Shown here: positions 25,137-34,900 of the stretch, piece after piece | Layout of the letters: every line of letters begins with the position of its first letter | Numbering within the stretch: the stretch's first letter is position 1 | DNA from: Draconibacterium orientale | Lineage (GTDB): Bacteria > Bacteroidota > Bacteroidia > Bacteroidales > UBA12170 | Direction of reading: 5' to 3' | DNA length: 41,654 bases | Assembly (NCBI GenBank): GCA_020718205.1 | Contig: DYSN01000022.1 | Span: forward strand, 1 to 41,654 | Notes under the pieces: model-generated | Seen by the model: only the letters and a program-made list of their open reading frames with translations | Told to the model about the DNA's origin: nothing | Databases searched by the model: none | Position numbers and translations under genes: made by a program

Positions 25137-26358
25137 TCAACCACTGAACAACAATTCGTCATCCGACCAAATTAAGGAACTGAACAACAAGTTTTTTGAA
25201 AAGAACAGGCAACTCGAGTGCCTGCAAAACTCCCAGTCTGTTTTTCTCAAAAATCTGAGTCAGAATATCCGAATCCCGCTCAATGGAATCATTGGCATGA
25301 TCGACGTACTCAAGATGACCCAACTTTCGAAGGAACAAAGCGAGTACACCGAAATTATTAATAAATACGGCGACAATCTCATCGTTATTGTTAACGATAT
25401 TCTCGATTATTCCAAAATCATTTCGAACGATTTGGAGCTTGAAGAAAAATATTTCCAGGTCAACAGATTTATCAAAAGCATAGACCAATCGAATCGCCTA
25501 CGCATTGAAGGTAAAGGACTCATATTCAGCCTTACCATTGACGAAAACATCCCTGCTCAGTTGTTCGGCGACGAGTATCGCATCCGCCAGATTATCTCGA
25601 ATCTCATTAATAACTCAGTAAAATTTACCAAAGAAGGCCATATAACCATTTCCGCAAAACTTCTTCAACACGGAAGTGCCATTCAGAAAGGAATCGTTAA
25701 GGTGCGTTTCTCCGTTACTGACAGTGGCTATGGAATTGCAGAAACCAAACAGAATAAAATCAGAGGCGAACTCCAAAAACCAACCATCGATACCAATATT
25801 TCCACCGACGGAATCGGACTTGGGCTCAGTATTAGCCAGGCTCTACTCCGCTTGCTGTTTTCGCAGCTCGAGTTTATATCGAACGAACAAGATGGCAGTA
25901 CTTTCTGGTTCGATTTGGATATGAAATTCAAAAGCTCGCCCATGCTCATGCAGGAAGCTTCGCCCACCTACACAGGAAAAAAACTCAGCATCTTATTGGT
26001 GGAAGATAATATTCTCAACCAAAAATTTGCAGTTGCAACTCTTGTGAGACAAGGCCATCTGGTAGTTGTAGCCGAAAATGGGAAAATAGCCTACGAAAAA
26101 TTTCTGGCAGCTCCTTTCGACCTCATTCTCATGGATGTTCAAATGCCCATAATGGACGGCGTTCAGGCTACGATAAATATCCGTAGCCACGAAAAGACCC
26201 ATCAGGTTGTAAAACCTATAAAAATTGTGGCTGTTACTGCTTATGCCATGGATAGGGACCGTGAAAGATGTTTGGGCGCGGGAATGGACAAGTTCTTGGC
26301 CAAACCCTTCAAACCCGATCAACTGTTGAATATTATCAACAATCTGGATTTTGATTAG
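25126..26358 (+). CDS. Hybrid kinase-like protein lacking the phosphoacceptor histidine
   Basis: A 410-residue soluble protein built like a hybrid kinase. ATG 25126 is chosen over 25069, since the latter lies deep in the upstream gene. The H-box that should read [11 protein letters not shown] reads LSQNIRIPLNG, so His is Gln46 and Glu is Asn47; codon 25261-25263 is CAG. Most of the ATPase site persists (Asn163, Asp199 in DSGYGI, GIGLGL). The receiver is intact (acidic pair 293-294, Asp337 in ILMDVQMPIMDG, Lys393). It may act as a partner or phosphorylation target of the active kinase it overlaps by 11 bases. No membrane segment or signal peptide is seen. Confidence 0.88.
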   Translation: MTTNQPLNNNSSSDQIKELNNKFFEKNRQLECLQNSQSVFLKNLSQNIRIPLNGIIGMIDVLKMTQLSKEQSEYTEIINKYGDNLIVIVNDILDYSKIISNDLELEEKYFQVNRFIKSIDQSNRLRIEGKGLIFSLTIDENIPAQLFGDEYRIRQIISNLINNSVKFTKEGHITISAKLLQHGSAIQKGIVKVRFSVTDSGYGIAETKQNKIRGELQKPTIDTNISTDGIGLGLSISQALLRLLFSQLEFISNEQDGSTFWFDLDMKFKSSPMLMQEASPTYTGKKLSILLVEDNILNQKFAVATLVRQGHLVVVAENGKIAYEKFLAAPFDLILMDVQMPIMDGVQATINIRSHEKTHQVVKPIKIVAVTAYAMDRDRERCLGAGMDKFLAKPFKPDQLLNIINNLDFD

Positions 26359-27641
26359 TCCACCAATGGTAAAAATCCGGTTTCGAAGGCATCCTCTCCC
26401 ATCACCATCTGATAGGTCGACCTGTTTCGCTGTTCAAGCTTGATATTCAATTTATCGTAAATCTTATCAATCAACCCCGAATCATAATGCCGAATGGTGA
26501 TTAAAACCTGATTTAGGTTATACCTGGTTTCGAAATGCTCCGAGAGCTCCGCAAACAATTCGTCGAAGTGGTTATGATTATAATCCATGCAAAGCGAAAA
26601 GCTTATGGCCGAGTTTTGTATGAGATTGATATGATGCTGATGGCGGGCGAGAATTTGAAAAACAAGTCCCATATTGGCCACGTCCATAAAACTAAAATCG
26701 CGCGGAGTAACGCTTAACAGGATTTGATTGCGCTTAAGAATTATAGATGGAAGGGCTTTTACTGCAGAAAACGCCTCCGACACCAGACTCCCCGAATCCT
26801 GAATATCGTAGAACGAACGAACCCGCAAATTGATTCTTCGGATTTGTAGCGGCTGAATGGTTTTGGGGTGAATGATGCTGGCTCCGTAGAACGCCAGTTC
26901 CACCGCTTCTTTGTAGGATAATTGCAGAATAAGCTTTGCGTTTTTAAAAACCTTGGGGTCGGCGCTAAAAACCCCTGGCACATCCTTCCATATAGTAACT
27001 TCAGGAACCCTGAAACTATAGGCCATCAGCGCTGCTGTGTAATCGGATCCTTCGCGGCCCAATGTGGTGGTATAGCCTTGAGAATCATGACCAATAAATC
27101 CCTGAATTATCAGAATTTTAAAATCAGATCCTATGGCTTTCTTCAGAGCATCTTCGGTGGCATCCAGATTTACCCTGGCAGCCCGGTAAGTGCTGTCGGT
27201 GACAATGAGCTTTCTGGCATCGGCCCATTGTGCCGGAAGGCCTGAATGGAGCAAGTATTCATGGATAATGGTGGTTGAAATAATTTCTCCATACGAAACC
27301 ACCTGGTCATAAACAAAATCGTATAAACCGCGGTCGTTTGTCTGAAGAATCAGACTGATATCGCTAAAAAAGCTTTCCAATCTGGCTTGAATCGAGGCTA
27401 TATCCATGCCCAGACTTATACAGATTTCTAAATGGCTGAACTTTATACGATTACATTCCAATTTCCAGTCGCCTTGTTCCGCCCAAAGGTGTAAAACCTT
27501 TTCGAAAGCATTGGTGGTTTTCCCCATGGCCGACACAACCATGATTATGGGGCATTGCATTTCCTGCTTCACAATAGAAACCAGATTTCTGATTCCTTCT
27601 GCATCTTTTACCGATGCGCCGCCGAATTTATAAACTTTCAT
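26355..27641 (-). CDS. Aspartate kinase (monofunctional)
   Basis: A 428-residue aspartokinase, catalysing ATP-dependent phosphorylation of aspartate, the first step to lysine, threonine and methionine. ATG 27641 gives the canonical MKVYKFGGASVKDAEGI start; the frame extends to 27668 but adds nine unlikely residues. The Asp/ATP segments FIGHDSQGYTTTLGREGSDY and GVFSADPKV are typical; GREGSD rather than GRGGSD is found in many family members. The C-terminal ACT region (about 310-425) is present but diverged, so feedback inhibition cannot be predicted. No homoserine dehydrogenase is fused. Its stop codon overlaps the stop region of the pseudokinase by 4 bases, tail to tail. Confidence 0.93.
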   Translation of the reverse strand: MKVYKFGGASVKDAEGIRNLVSIVKQEMQCPIIMVVSAMGKTTNAFEKVLHLWAEQGDWKLECNRIKFSHLEICISLGMDIASIQARLESFFSDISLILQTNDRGLYDFVYDQVVSYGEIISTTIIHEYLLHSGLPAQWADARKLIVTDSTYRAARVNLDATEDALKKAIGSDFKILIIQGFIGHDSQGYTTTLGREGSDYTAALMAYSFRVPEVTIWKDVPGVFSADPKVFKNAKLILQLSYKEAVELAFYGASIIHPKTIQPLQIRRINLRVRSFYDIQDSGSLVSEAFSAVKALPSIILKRNQILLSVTPRDFSFMDVANMGLVFQILARHQHHINLIQNSAISFSLCMDYNHNHFDELFAELSEHFETRYNLNQVLITIRHYDSGLIDKIYDKLNIKLEQRNRSTYQMVMGEDAFETGFLPLVD

Positions 27642-27822
27642 ACCCAACTTTTTAGCAAAAATATTCAATTAATCGTATTGAAAAAACCCGAGATTTATTC
27701 GAACATAAGCTTCATAACGCTGTAAATATGATATTTAGAATTGCACCATAGAATGATAGTGCGGTCACTGTTGTCAAATTTCACTAAGATTCTGCGATAT
27801 TTCTTCAGCTTCATTGTTTTTA

Positions 27823-27830
27823 TATTTTTG
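27823..27830 (+). promoter_or_regulatory. Possible -7 element of the 27849 gene
   Basis: TATTTTTG matches TAnnTTTG, 18 bases before the ATG, implying a leader of only about 12 bases. There is no TTTG at the expected distance, so the support is partial. Confidence 0.35.
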
Positions 27831-27848
27831 CATTTCAAAATATTCTAA

Positions 27849-28487
27849 ATGATAAATTTCTACAATATCACCGACCGTCAAAATCAGGAATACTACGAAG
27901 CCATCGAAGTATATAAAGCTGGAACAGCCGATGAACTGCAATTAAAAACTGAAATCATCGACCAGAAAATGGATTCCGGTAATGCGGTGATTATCATGGG
28001 AAAACAGAATATTATGCCGGCTTTTATGTCGCTTCTTTGGCGGCTCGAAGGTACTCCTTTTATGGTCAACGAGATTGTTTCTGTTATCCCATCGTTCACC
28101 GATGTGCCATTTGCCAAAATGTATTTCGATGTTTTAAAGCATTCAGAGTACTACGAGAAATATCATATTATTTTTGAAGTTGAAGACCCCGAATTCGGAC
28201 AGAAAGACCACAAAATCAATAAGATGAACTTCTATTTTTCGCAAGGCTTTCAGTGGATCAAAGGGGTAAAAACCATCGTTCCACATCCGTTGCACGAATC
28301 GTTCGAAAACACCTTGTTAATGGTACTCACCCAAAACCGGTTCATCGAGTTTAAACGCGAAGATTTGGAAGGTCTGATAGTAAAACTCTATAAAGACTTA
28401 TATCACACCGAAAAAGAATCATATATAGTTCAGGAAATTCTGGCGCACCTTCCCGAAAATATACAACTGACCGGGAAGTATCATTGA
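27849..28487 (+). CDS. Conserved-looking protein, GNAT-like fold suspected
   Basis: A 212-residue soluble protein without a signal peptide or membrane segment. The start YYEAIEVYKAGTADELQLK and the following VIIMGKQNIMPAFMSLLW segment resemble the first strands and helix of GNAT acyltransferases such as phage or siderophore types. The central YYEKYHIIFEVEDP would fit the fourth/fifth strands. The acetyl-CoA-binding QxxGxG/A loop is not obvious. Function is therefore not assigned; acyltransferase-like is a guess from fold pattern. It stands alone and converges on the acyltransferase gene with one intervening base. Confidence 0.7.
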   Translation: MINFYNITDRQNQEYYEAIEVYKAGTADELQLKTEIIDQKMDSGNAVIIMGKQNIMPAFMSLLWRLEGTPFMVNEIVSVIPSFTDVPFAKMYFDVLKHSEYYEKYHIIFEVEDPEFGQKDHKINKMNFYFSQGFQWIKGVKTIVPHPLHESFENTLLMVLTQNRFIEFKREDLEGLIVKLYKDLYHTEKESYIVQEILAHLPENIQLTGKYH

Positions 28488-28488
28488 A

Positions 28489-29628
28489 TCAATCTTTTAA
28501 TTCCTGCAGTTTAGCAATAACCGGGTTGGCATAAATGCCCAGAAACAGATTCTCCAATTCTTGGTTTTCGAAACCCATAAAACTATAGAGCGCCTCCAAT
28601 CTGCGGGTCATCAGCATTTCAGTTTCAATGGAGTACAGATGGCTGTACTGACCCGATTTCGTTAATTTATCGAATGCCCAGTAATTGGCCGGAAATAGCT
28701 TGAAAAGCTTATAAACCTGGTTATCAATATATTCAGCCACCTTTTGATGAATGTTATATGCATTCAGATGATTCGAATTTTCTTCTAAAAACTCGTTTAC
28801 CGGGGTTCCAAAAGCCAGATGTATTCTCCCTTTGGGCTGGGTAATTCCCATGAGAACGCTTTGAATATCTTCGCCGGGAGCTTTGGTATATCCTCCCCGA
28901 TCCAAATAGTACAGCTCCCTGATTTTGAGCAATTCGCAAGGTTCAAACTCATAGCTGATGCTGGTGGGAACTATATTAAGTCTTTTAAAGGCCTCCACCG
29001 GCGATTTCCTGTCGAAGGTAGTCAGCATTTTTAAAACCGCAGAATCCGTCATATCCAAACCATTTTTGGTGCGACCCTTGCGTTGGGCAATCCATATGGA
29101 GAGCTTTTTCTGCTCTATGGTATAAAGAATATAGTCGGACAAGCGTTTTGAGTTTTCGAGCATTTCGCGTGGCGAGCCATCTCTGTAAACAATGAACATG
29201 CGGTTAACTTTCCCAAAATCAATTATAAAATCACTAACCATTAAATTGCTCCCAAAGGTTATCTCACTGGTTTCCAATTCCAAATCAACAAGCAAAACCT
29301 GGAGTATGGCCGAATCGAGTAGAATATCTCTGTGGTTCGAAACAAATACGCATGAACCAATTTCTCTGAGCATTTGCTCGTTTTCCACGGAGAGTCCATC
29401 GCTGCTTTTTTCCAAAATCCTGTTGATGGCGCGATACATAAAGGCCTTCTGAAAATCCAGATTCCCCTTTACTTTTCTAAGTTCTTCCAAAATAAGAGCC
29501 TGCTTCTCTTTTTCAAAAAGATAATCGAGTGCCATTTGAAAATGTGGGTGAGCCATCATTCGTTGCAATGCGGCAGGAACCTCATCGTTATTATAGGGAC
29601 GAATTTTATCGAATTGATCTGTTTTCAT
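28489..29628 (-). CDS. Divergent glycerol-phosphate/lysophospholipid acyltransferase-like protein
   Basis: A 379-residue member of the PlsC-like acyltransferase superfamily, normally moving acyl chains to glycerol-phosphate lipids at the cytoplasmic membrane. The first block is FVSNHRDILLD with His99; the usual HX4D is HX5D here (Asp105), or HxD with Asp101. FGKVNRMFIVYRDG matches block II. Block III is QRKGRTKNG with Lys184 where most enzymes have Glu before Gly. The protein has long helical extensions on both sides. It is the last gene of yigZ - ligase - acyltransferase, 6 bases after the ligase gene, and converges on the gene at 27849. Confidence 0.8.
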   Translation of the reverse strand: MKTDQFDKIRPYNNDEVPAALQRMMAHPHFQMALDYLFEKEKQALILEELRKVKGNLDFQKAFMYRAINRILEKSSDGLSVENEQMLREIGSCVFVSNHRDILLDSAILQVLLVDLELETSEITFGSNLMVSDFIIDFGKVNRMFIVYRDGSPREMLENSKRLSDYILYTIEQKKLSIWIAQRKGRTKNGLDMTDSAVLKMLTTFDRKSPVEAFKRLNIVPTSISYEFEPCELLKIRELYYLDRGGYTKAPGEDIQSVLMGITQPKGRIHLAFGTPVNEFLEENSNHLNAYNIHQKVAEYIDNQVYKLFKLFPANYWAFDKLTKSGQYSHLYSIETEMLMTRRLEALYSFMGFENQELENLFLGIYANPVIAKLQELKD

Positions 29629-29634
29629 TCAGTA

Positions 29635-30930
29635 TTATTTGCGTAAGTCAATAAAAACCAGAGGCTTTCTACTGGCTTCGGGGTATTTCCGTTGTTTTAG
29701 TGTTGCGGAGTCGATGAGTTTAATTTGAGGAGCAACCCGCAATTTTGCCCTGAAATGATCCTGAAGGTTTTTAATAAAACGCTCGGAAGTTTGCTGTGTC
29801 AGTATGTTTATTACTATCTCGTCGGTGCCAATATGATTGGTCGAAACTTCGATAAAATAGTCCACGATATGCGGATAGTCGGCCAGAACATCGTAAAGAG
29901 CAGCCGGATACAAGGTGGTTCCTTTGTACTTAATCATTTGCTTTCTTCGGCCAATTACGGGCCCAATTCTGAGCGATTGCCGTCCGCAACTGCATTTTTC
30001 GGAATAATGATAGGCAATGTCACCGGTTTTAAACCTTAGCAAGGGCATACCTTCAACTCCCAGCGTAGTTACGGTTATTTCTCCGGGCTCGCCCAAACCA
30101 ACAGGCTCATTGTTTTCATCTAGAAATTCAGTGATAATTAAATCCGGGTGCTCATGACCACCCAAACCGGCAACACACTCGTTGTAGGCTGTACTCATCT
30201 CGGTACTGGCATAAGTAGAATAGAGTTCAATATCCCATTTTTCTTTAATTTTCTCCGCCAAAGTTGAGAAGGTAAAATCCTGATTACGAAGCGGTTCTCC
30301 TATACAAACAGCTTTTTTTATTGTGGAATTTCTGTAATCGATTCCATGTTGCTCAGCATATTCAATCACTTTTAGAAAAAAACTGGGAACCGCTACAATA
30401 ACGGTGGGTTTAATCCTTTTAATGGTGTCCCATTGCAACTCTGGAATTCCATTGCCAACCCGCACAATTCCGGCTCCAAGTTTTCTGGCTCCCAGAAAAT
30501 AAGCCAAACCGGCCATAAATCGCCTGTCGATGGTGGTCATCAGTTGAATGATATCGTTTTTGGTGATTCCACAGGTTTTGAACGACATGCACTCGTTATA
30601 GGCCAATCGCTCCAAATCGCTATTGGTCATGGCAAAAGTAACAGGATCGCCCAGGGTTCCGCTGGTAGTAATATAGTCTATAATATGCCCTTTATCAACA
30701 CAAATAAAATCTTCGTTGTTCAAAAACAAATCATCTTTGGTGGTAACGGGCAGCCGTTTCAAATCGTCGAGCGATTGAATTTCGTGTGGTGCTAACGACA
30801 TCCGATCGAAAAGATTTCGGTAAAACCGCGAGTTTGCGTGAACATATTTTATTCCTTCACGCAATTGTTCTTCCTGAAATTGTTTAATTTCAGCAGGGCT
30901 TTTCCACTCCAATTCCGGTAAAAAATTCAT
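29635..30930 (-). CDS. Phenylacetate-CoA-ligase-like adenylating enzyme
   Basis: A 431-residue ANL-superfamily protein of the PaaK branch. It has the nucleotide-binding TTSGTLGDP, YASTEMS (equivalent to YGxTE), the RFKTGDIAY with the ribose-contacting Asp, a short CSCGR turn, and the hinge VIGRRKQMIKYKG. It lacks a carrier-protein domain, so it would activate a free carboxylic acid as an adenylate and then a CoA or carrier thioester. The substrate is not deducible: PaaK-like enzymes take aryl-acetates and others. It is flanked 1 base after yigZ and 6 bases before an acyltransferase, which suggests the acid may be passed on to an acyl acceptor. Confidence 0.88.
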   Translation of the reverse strand: MNFLPELEWKSPAEIKQFQEEQLREGIKYVHANSRFYRNLFDRMSLAPHEIQSLDDLKRLPVTTKDDLFLNNEDFICVDKGHIIDYITTSGTLGDPVTFAMTNSDLERLAYNECMSFKTCGITKNDIIQLMTTIDRRFMAGLAYFLGARKLGAGIVRVGNGIPELQWDTIKRIKPTVIVAVPSFFLKVIEYAEQHGIDYRNSTIKKAVCIGEPLRNQDFTFSTLAEKIKEKWDIELYSTYASTEMSTAYNECVAGLGGHEHPDLIITEFLDENNEPVGLGEPGEITVTTLGVEGMPLLRFKTGDIAYHYSEKCSCGRQSLRIGPVIGRRKQMIKYKGTTLYPAALYDVLADYPHIVDYFIEVSTNHIGTDEIVINILTQQTSERFIKNLQDHFRAKLRVAPQIKLIDSATLKQRKYPEASRKPLVFIDLRK

Positions 30931-30931
30931 A

Positions 30932-31546
30932 TCAAATAGTTTTTTCGTATTTAATGCGGATGGTGTGAATGCTTCGAAACAAATCGAAAATTCTATTGCT
31001 TTCTGTTTTTCTGACAGAAAACTTCAGATAACAGTCCACACCAAAATCATGGTCAAAATTATCCAGATTTTCATCCTTCAGCAATTTCATAACCAAATTC
31101 ATATCGGCATATTGAAAATCAACTCTATACACATCCTTCACAAACAACTCCGTTTTCTCTGCCACGCTCAATGCTTCCTTTGTGGCAGTTTTATAGGCAT
31201 TTATCAACCCGGGAATACCGAGTTTGGTCCCTCCAAAATATCGGATTACAACAACAAGCACATTGGTTAAATCGGCACGCAAAATCTGCCCATAAATAGG
31301 GCGACCCGCGCTACCCGATGGCTCCCCATCGTCGTTGATTCGGTAGGCAGATTTATCGGGATTCAAAATCCAGGCATAGCAATGATGCCGGGCATCAAAA
31401 TACTTCTTCCTCAAAAATTCGAGCCATCCTTTAATTTCTTCTTCATTCTTCACAGGATAGGCATGTGCAAGAAACTTGCTCCCCTTGTCCTTAAATAACC
31501 CATCAGATGGTTCCGAAATTTGATAGTAAGTATCGTTAAAAAGCAT
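30932..31546 (-). CDS. yigZ: YigZ/IMPACT-family protein
   Basis: A 204-residue YigZ-type protein. ATG 31546 gives MLFNDTYYQI, the family's normal beginning; the frame extends upstream to 31600 but the extra residues do not look like a family extension. SKFLAHAYPVKNEEE, YDARHHCYAWILN-like and DDGEPSGSAGRPI and VVVIRYFGGTKLGIPGLINAY are the strongest family marks. Eukaryotic IMPACT regulates GCN2; the bacterial role is not settled. It is first in the operon with the ligase and acyltransferase, with a strong promoter just upstream. That linkage may be only shared transcription. Confidence 0.93.
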   Translation of the reverse strand: MLFNDTYYQISEPSDGLFKDKGSKFLAHAYPVKNEEEIKGWLEFLRKKYFDARHHCYAWILNPDKSAYRINDDGEPSGSAGRPIYGQILRADLTNVLVVVIRYFGGTKLGIPGLINAYKTATKEALSVAEKTELFVKDVYRVDFQYADMNLVMKLLKDENLDNFDHDFGVDCYLKFSVRKTESNRIFDLFRSIHTIRIKYEKTI

Positions 31547-31563
31547 AGTCAATAAACATGTTG

Positions 31564-31594
31564 CGAAAATATAAAAGCTGAACGAGCTTTCAAA
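31564..31594 (-). promoter_or_regulatory. Bacteroidota-type promoter of the yigZ operon
   Basis: On the minus strand: TTTG, 19 bases, TATTTTCG (one mismatch to TAnnTTTG). It lies 18 bases before the yigZ ATG, so the leader would be only about a dozen bases. Confidence 0.65.
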
Positions 31595-31903
31595 GCACAA
31601 TTGCTAAGGTAAAAAACCTATTTCATGCAAGGCTGCGATGGCGTTTCAGGCTACTTAATGCATAAAATATGGCACGAAATACAAAAATTAATACAATAGC
31701 TTAACCAAACGCCTTTTCTTGGAATAAATCTATAATATCCACTCATTCAATTATTTATGGAAGACAGAAAACATCAGTAACACAACACTCCTGCCCAAAA
31801 AAAACTTCAAAACCCTTGTTTGATAACCTAAGCCTAACCAATTTCGAAGGAATACTTGTGCCTATTCCATTTTTTTGTAATTTGGCTTAAACATTTTCAA
31901 AAA
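31595..31903. other. Intergenic region without recognised element
   Basis: These AT-rich bases between the divergent yigZ operon and the large hybrid kinase hold no convincing gene, hairpin or repeat. Upstream of the kinase ATG, a TAATTTGG at 31878-31885 is one base off a promoter -7 element. An alternative TTG start at 31856 for the kinase is less likely than ATG 31904. Confidence 0.45.
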
Positions 31904-34900
31904 ATGACTTTTCCTTCAAAATCAATTAGAGTCCTAATATTTTGGGCTTTTTTAATTGCTTTAACTTTAAATACGAGTTCATTATCGGCACAAAAAATTG
32001 CTGCCAACTATGCAACTCGCCAATGGACCACAGAAAACGGGCTTCCGAGTAGTGCCATTTTAGACATTCATCAATCCAAATCGGGCTATATTTGGCTTGT
32101 AACCTATAATGGCCTTTTGCGCTACGATGGTAACAAGTTTTTCATGTTCGACAGCAATAACCCGCTTTATTTTAAAGCAAACAGCGTGTATTCGATTACC
32201 GAAACGCCCGATTCTACGCTTATTTTTGGCACATCAAATCAGGGAATAGTTAAATACAAAAACAATAAACTCATTAAAGTTTCTACGCCCGACTTCTTTA
32301 TTCAACGAATTTTTGCCGAGGATAATACCAAATTATGGATAGGAACGAAAAATAATGGGGTTTATATTCTCAACATTCTTAAAAATACCCTCACTAAAGT
32401 AGAATCATCATCATTAAACAATACAAGCGTCAATTTTATTGGCAAAGGACTCGATGGCAACATTTGGATTGGTACTGAAAACATGGGCGTTTTTGTTCAT
32501 GACGATGGGAAGCTTATTCAACTTCCCGAGCATAAAAGACCAGAACTATCTCAAATTCAACATATTCTGTTTTTACCAAATGGCAATGTATTCTATTCTA
32601 CCTATACCGGACTCTACCTTCATAAAGGCTCTCAACTCGTTGAGATTCCAGAACTAAAGAACTCAAGCACAAATCATTGTTATTTAACATCCCAAAATCA
32701 AGTCATCGTATCCACCATAAAAGGGCTGTATAAAACCAGCATCAATGGCGATTTTACAAAACCATTTCAGGAATCGAGCCACATCAGAGTTATAAAATCA
32801 ATAGAAGATAATGAAGGAAATATCTGGGTTGGAACCTACCGAAACGGCTTATACCAAATCATTGACAATCAGTTCAAAACCTATACAGCTACCGATGGAT
32901 TAGCCACCGAATCAGTTGGGGGAATCTGTGAACTTTCCGATGGAACCATCCTGATCGGCTCCTCAAATGGACGAATTAATGCGCTCCAAAACAACCTGAT
33001 AACACCTTTTCCAATCAAAACTCCTTTAGCTGACAATAAAATATATGACATCTCGCAGGATAGAGCAGGAAATATCTGGATCAGCACTTATGTGGGTCTT
33101 CTTAAAAGAACACCCGGGGGACAGGAAATGCTGTATACCGAAAAGAATGGCCTAAGTGGTAGCCTTTGCAGATTAACAATCGAAGACAGCAAGGGCAATA
33201 TTTGGGTGGGAACACGCTCAACCGGAATCGATATCCTGTCGCCCAATGGTCAATGGCGCCATTTGGGGAAAGAAAACGGTTTGTCATCAAATTTCATTCT
33301 GGGGGTGGATGAAGATAAAAGCGGTAACATGGTGATTAGCACCGACAACGGTGGTTTAAATATTATTCATCCCAACGGAAGTATTTCTATCATCAACAAC
33401 GAGAGTGGGCTCGATAATAACCTGTGCTTCAATACCACCATCGATAACGACAACAGCTATTGGGTTGCCACCAAACACGGAATCAGCCACATTGCCGGCA
33501 AACAAATTCAAAATTTCGAACTATATAAGCAAATCCCATTAATGGCCATTTTCGATATCATCATCGATAAGCATGATTTTTTATGGCTAACAAGCTCCAA
33601 TGGAATCATTAAAGTGGCAAAAAGTGAACTTCTTAAGCTAAAAGAAGAACCCAGCCACCCTCTGAAATGGGAATTGTTTAATAAAAAAAGTGGTCTGCAT
33701 GATTTTGAATGTGCTGGTGCCACCGCTTCGCTCATTAATAAGCAAGGTATTATATATATTCCTGCTATCGAAGCACTTATTACTGCCAATTCCAACTGGA
33801 AACAGATGAATATTCCGGATCCCAGAGTGGTTATAAATCAAATTAAAGTCGATACTACACTTTACTCTCCCCGCGAAAGAATCATTATGAACTCAGGGAA
33901 ATACCGCTTTACCTTCGATTATGCCAGTTTGAGCTATACTTACCCCGAAAATATTCAATACAGGGTATTGCTGGAAAATTATGACAATAAATGGCTCAAT
34001 ATGGGCAATAGCACTTCCATCAACTATACCAACTTACCTCCAGGCGAATATATTTTCAGGGTAAGAGCCGACAATGGTTCGGGAGAATGGGGCGAAGCAA
34101 AAACCAAAGCACCCATTATCATTCAACCTGTTTTCACTCAAACCATTTGGTTTTACATCATCCTGCTCAGTGTGGCCATACTCATTAGTGTACTGCTCTA
34201 CAAAATCCGTGTCAGAAATATGCATCAGCACGAAGAAGAACTCACCGACCAGGTTCAAAGCAGAACTCTGGAGCTTCAACGAAACATGGATACCCTGCTT
34301 CAAGAGATTGTTGAAAGAAAACGAATTGAAAATGAACTGATTGCCGCCAAAGAAAAAGCCGATTTAGCCAATAAAAGCAAAAGCGAGTTTTTAGCCAATA
34401 TGAGTCACGAAATCAGAACTCCCATGAATGGCATTATTGGCATGACCGATTTGCTGCAACAAACCCATCTCGATGAAAAGCAAAAAGATTTTACCATAAC
34501 CATTCATCAATCAGCCCAAAATCTTCTGGCACTCATCAACGATATTCTTGATTTCTCTAAAATTGAAGCCGGACAAATCGACTTCGAAAATATAGATTTC
34601 AACCTGGCAGATACACTTAGAGAGCTTGACGAGATTTTCCGGTTTAAAATTAAAGAAAACAACCTGAACTTCGAACTAAATATATCTCCGGAGCTACCCG
34701 AGTGGGTTAAAGGCGATCCGTACCGATTGAAACAGGTGCTCATCAATTTGCTGAACAACGCCATAAAATTTACTAAAAAAGGCGGAGTTACCTTAAAAGT
34801 TTACCCTATAAAACTCACAAACTCATTTACCCGGGTTAAATTCGATGTTATTGACACCGGAATAGGAATTCCCCCCGAAGGCATAAAAAAATTGTTTAAA

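Noticed and set aside
28489-29628. Acyltransferase as a pseudogene
   Set aside because: Although two motif residues are unusual, the 379-codon frame is intact, is tightly spaced in an operon and keeps the other blocks, so decay is not the best reading.
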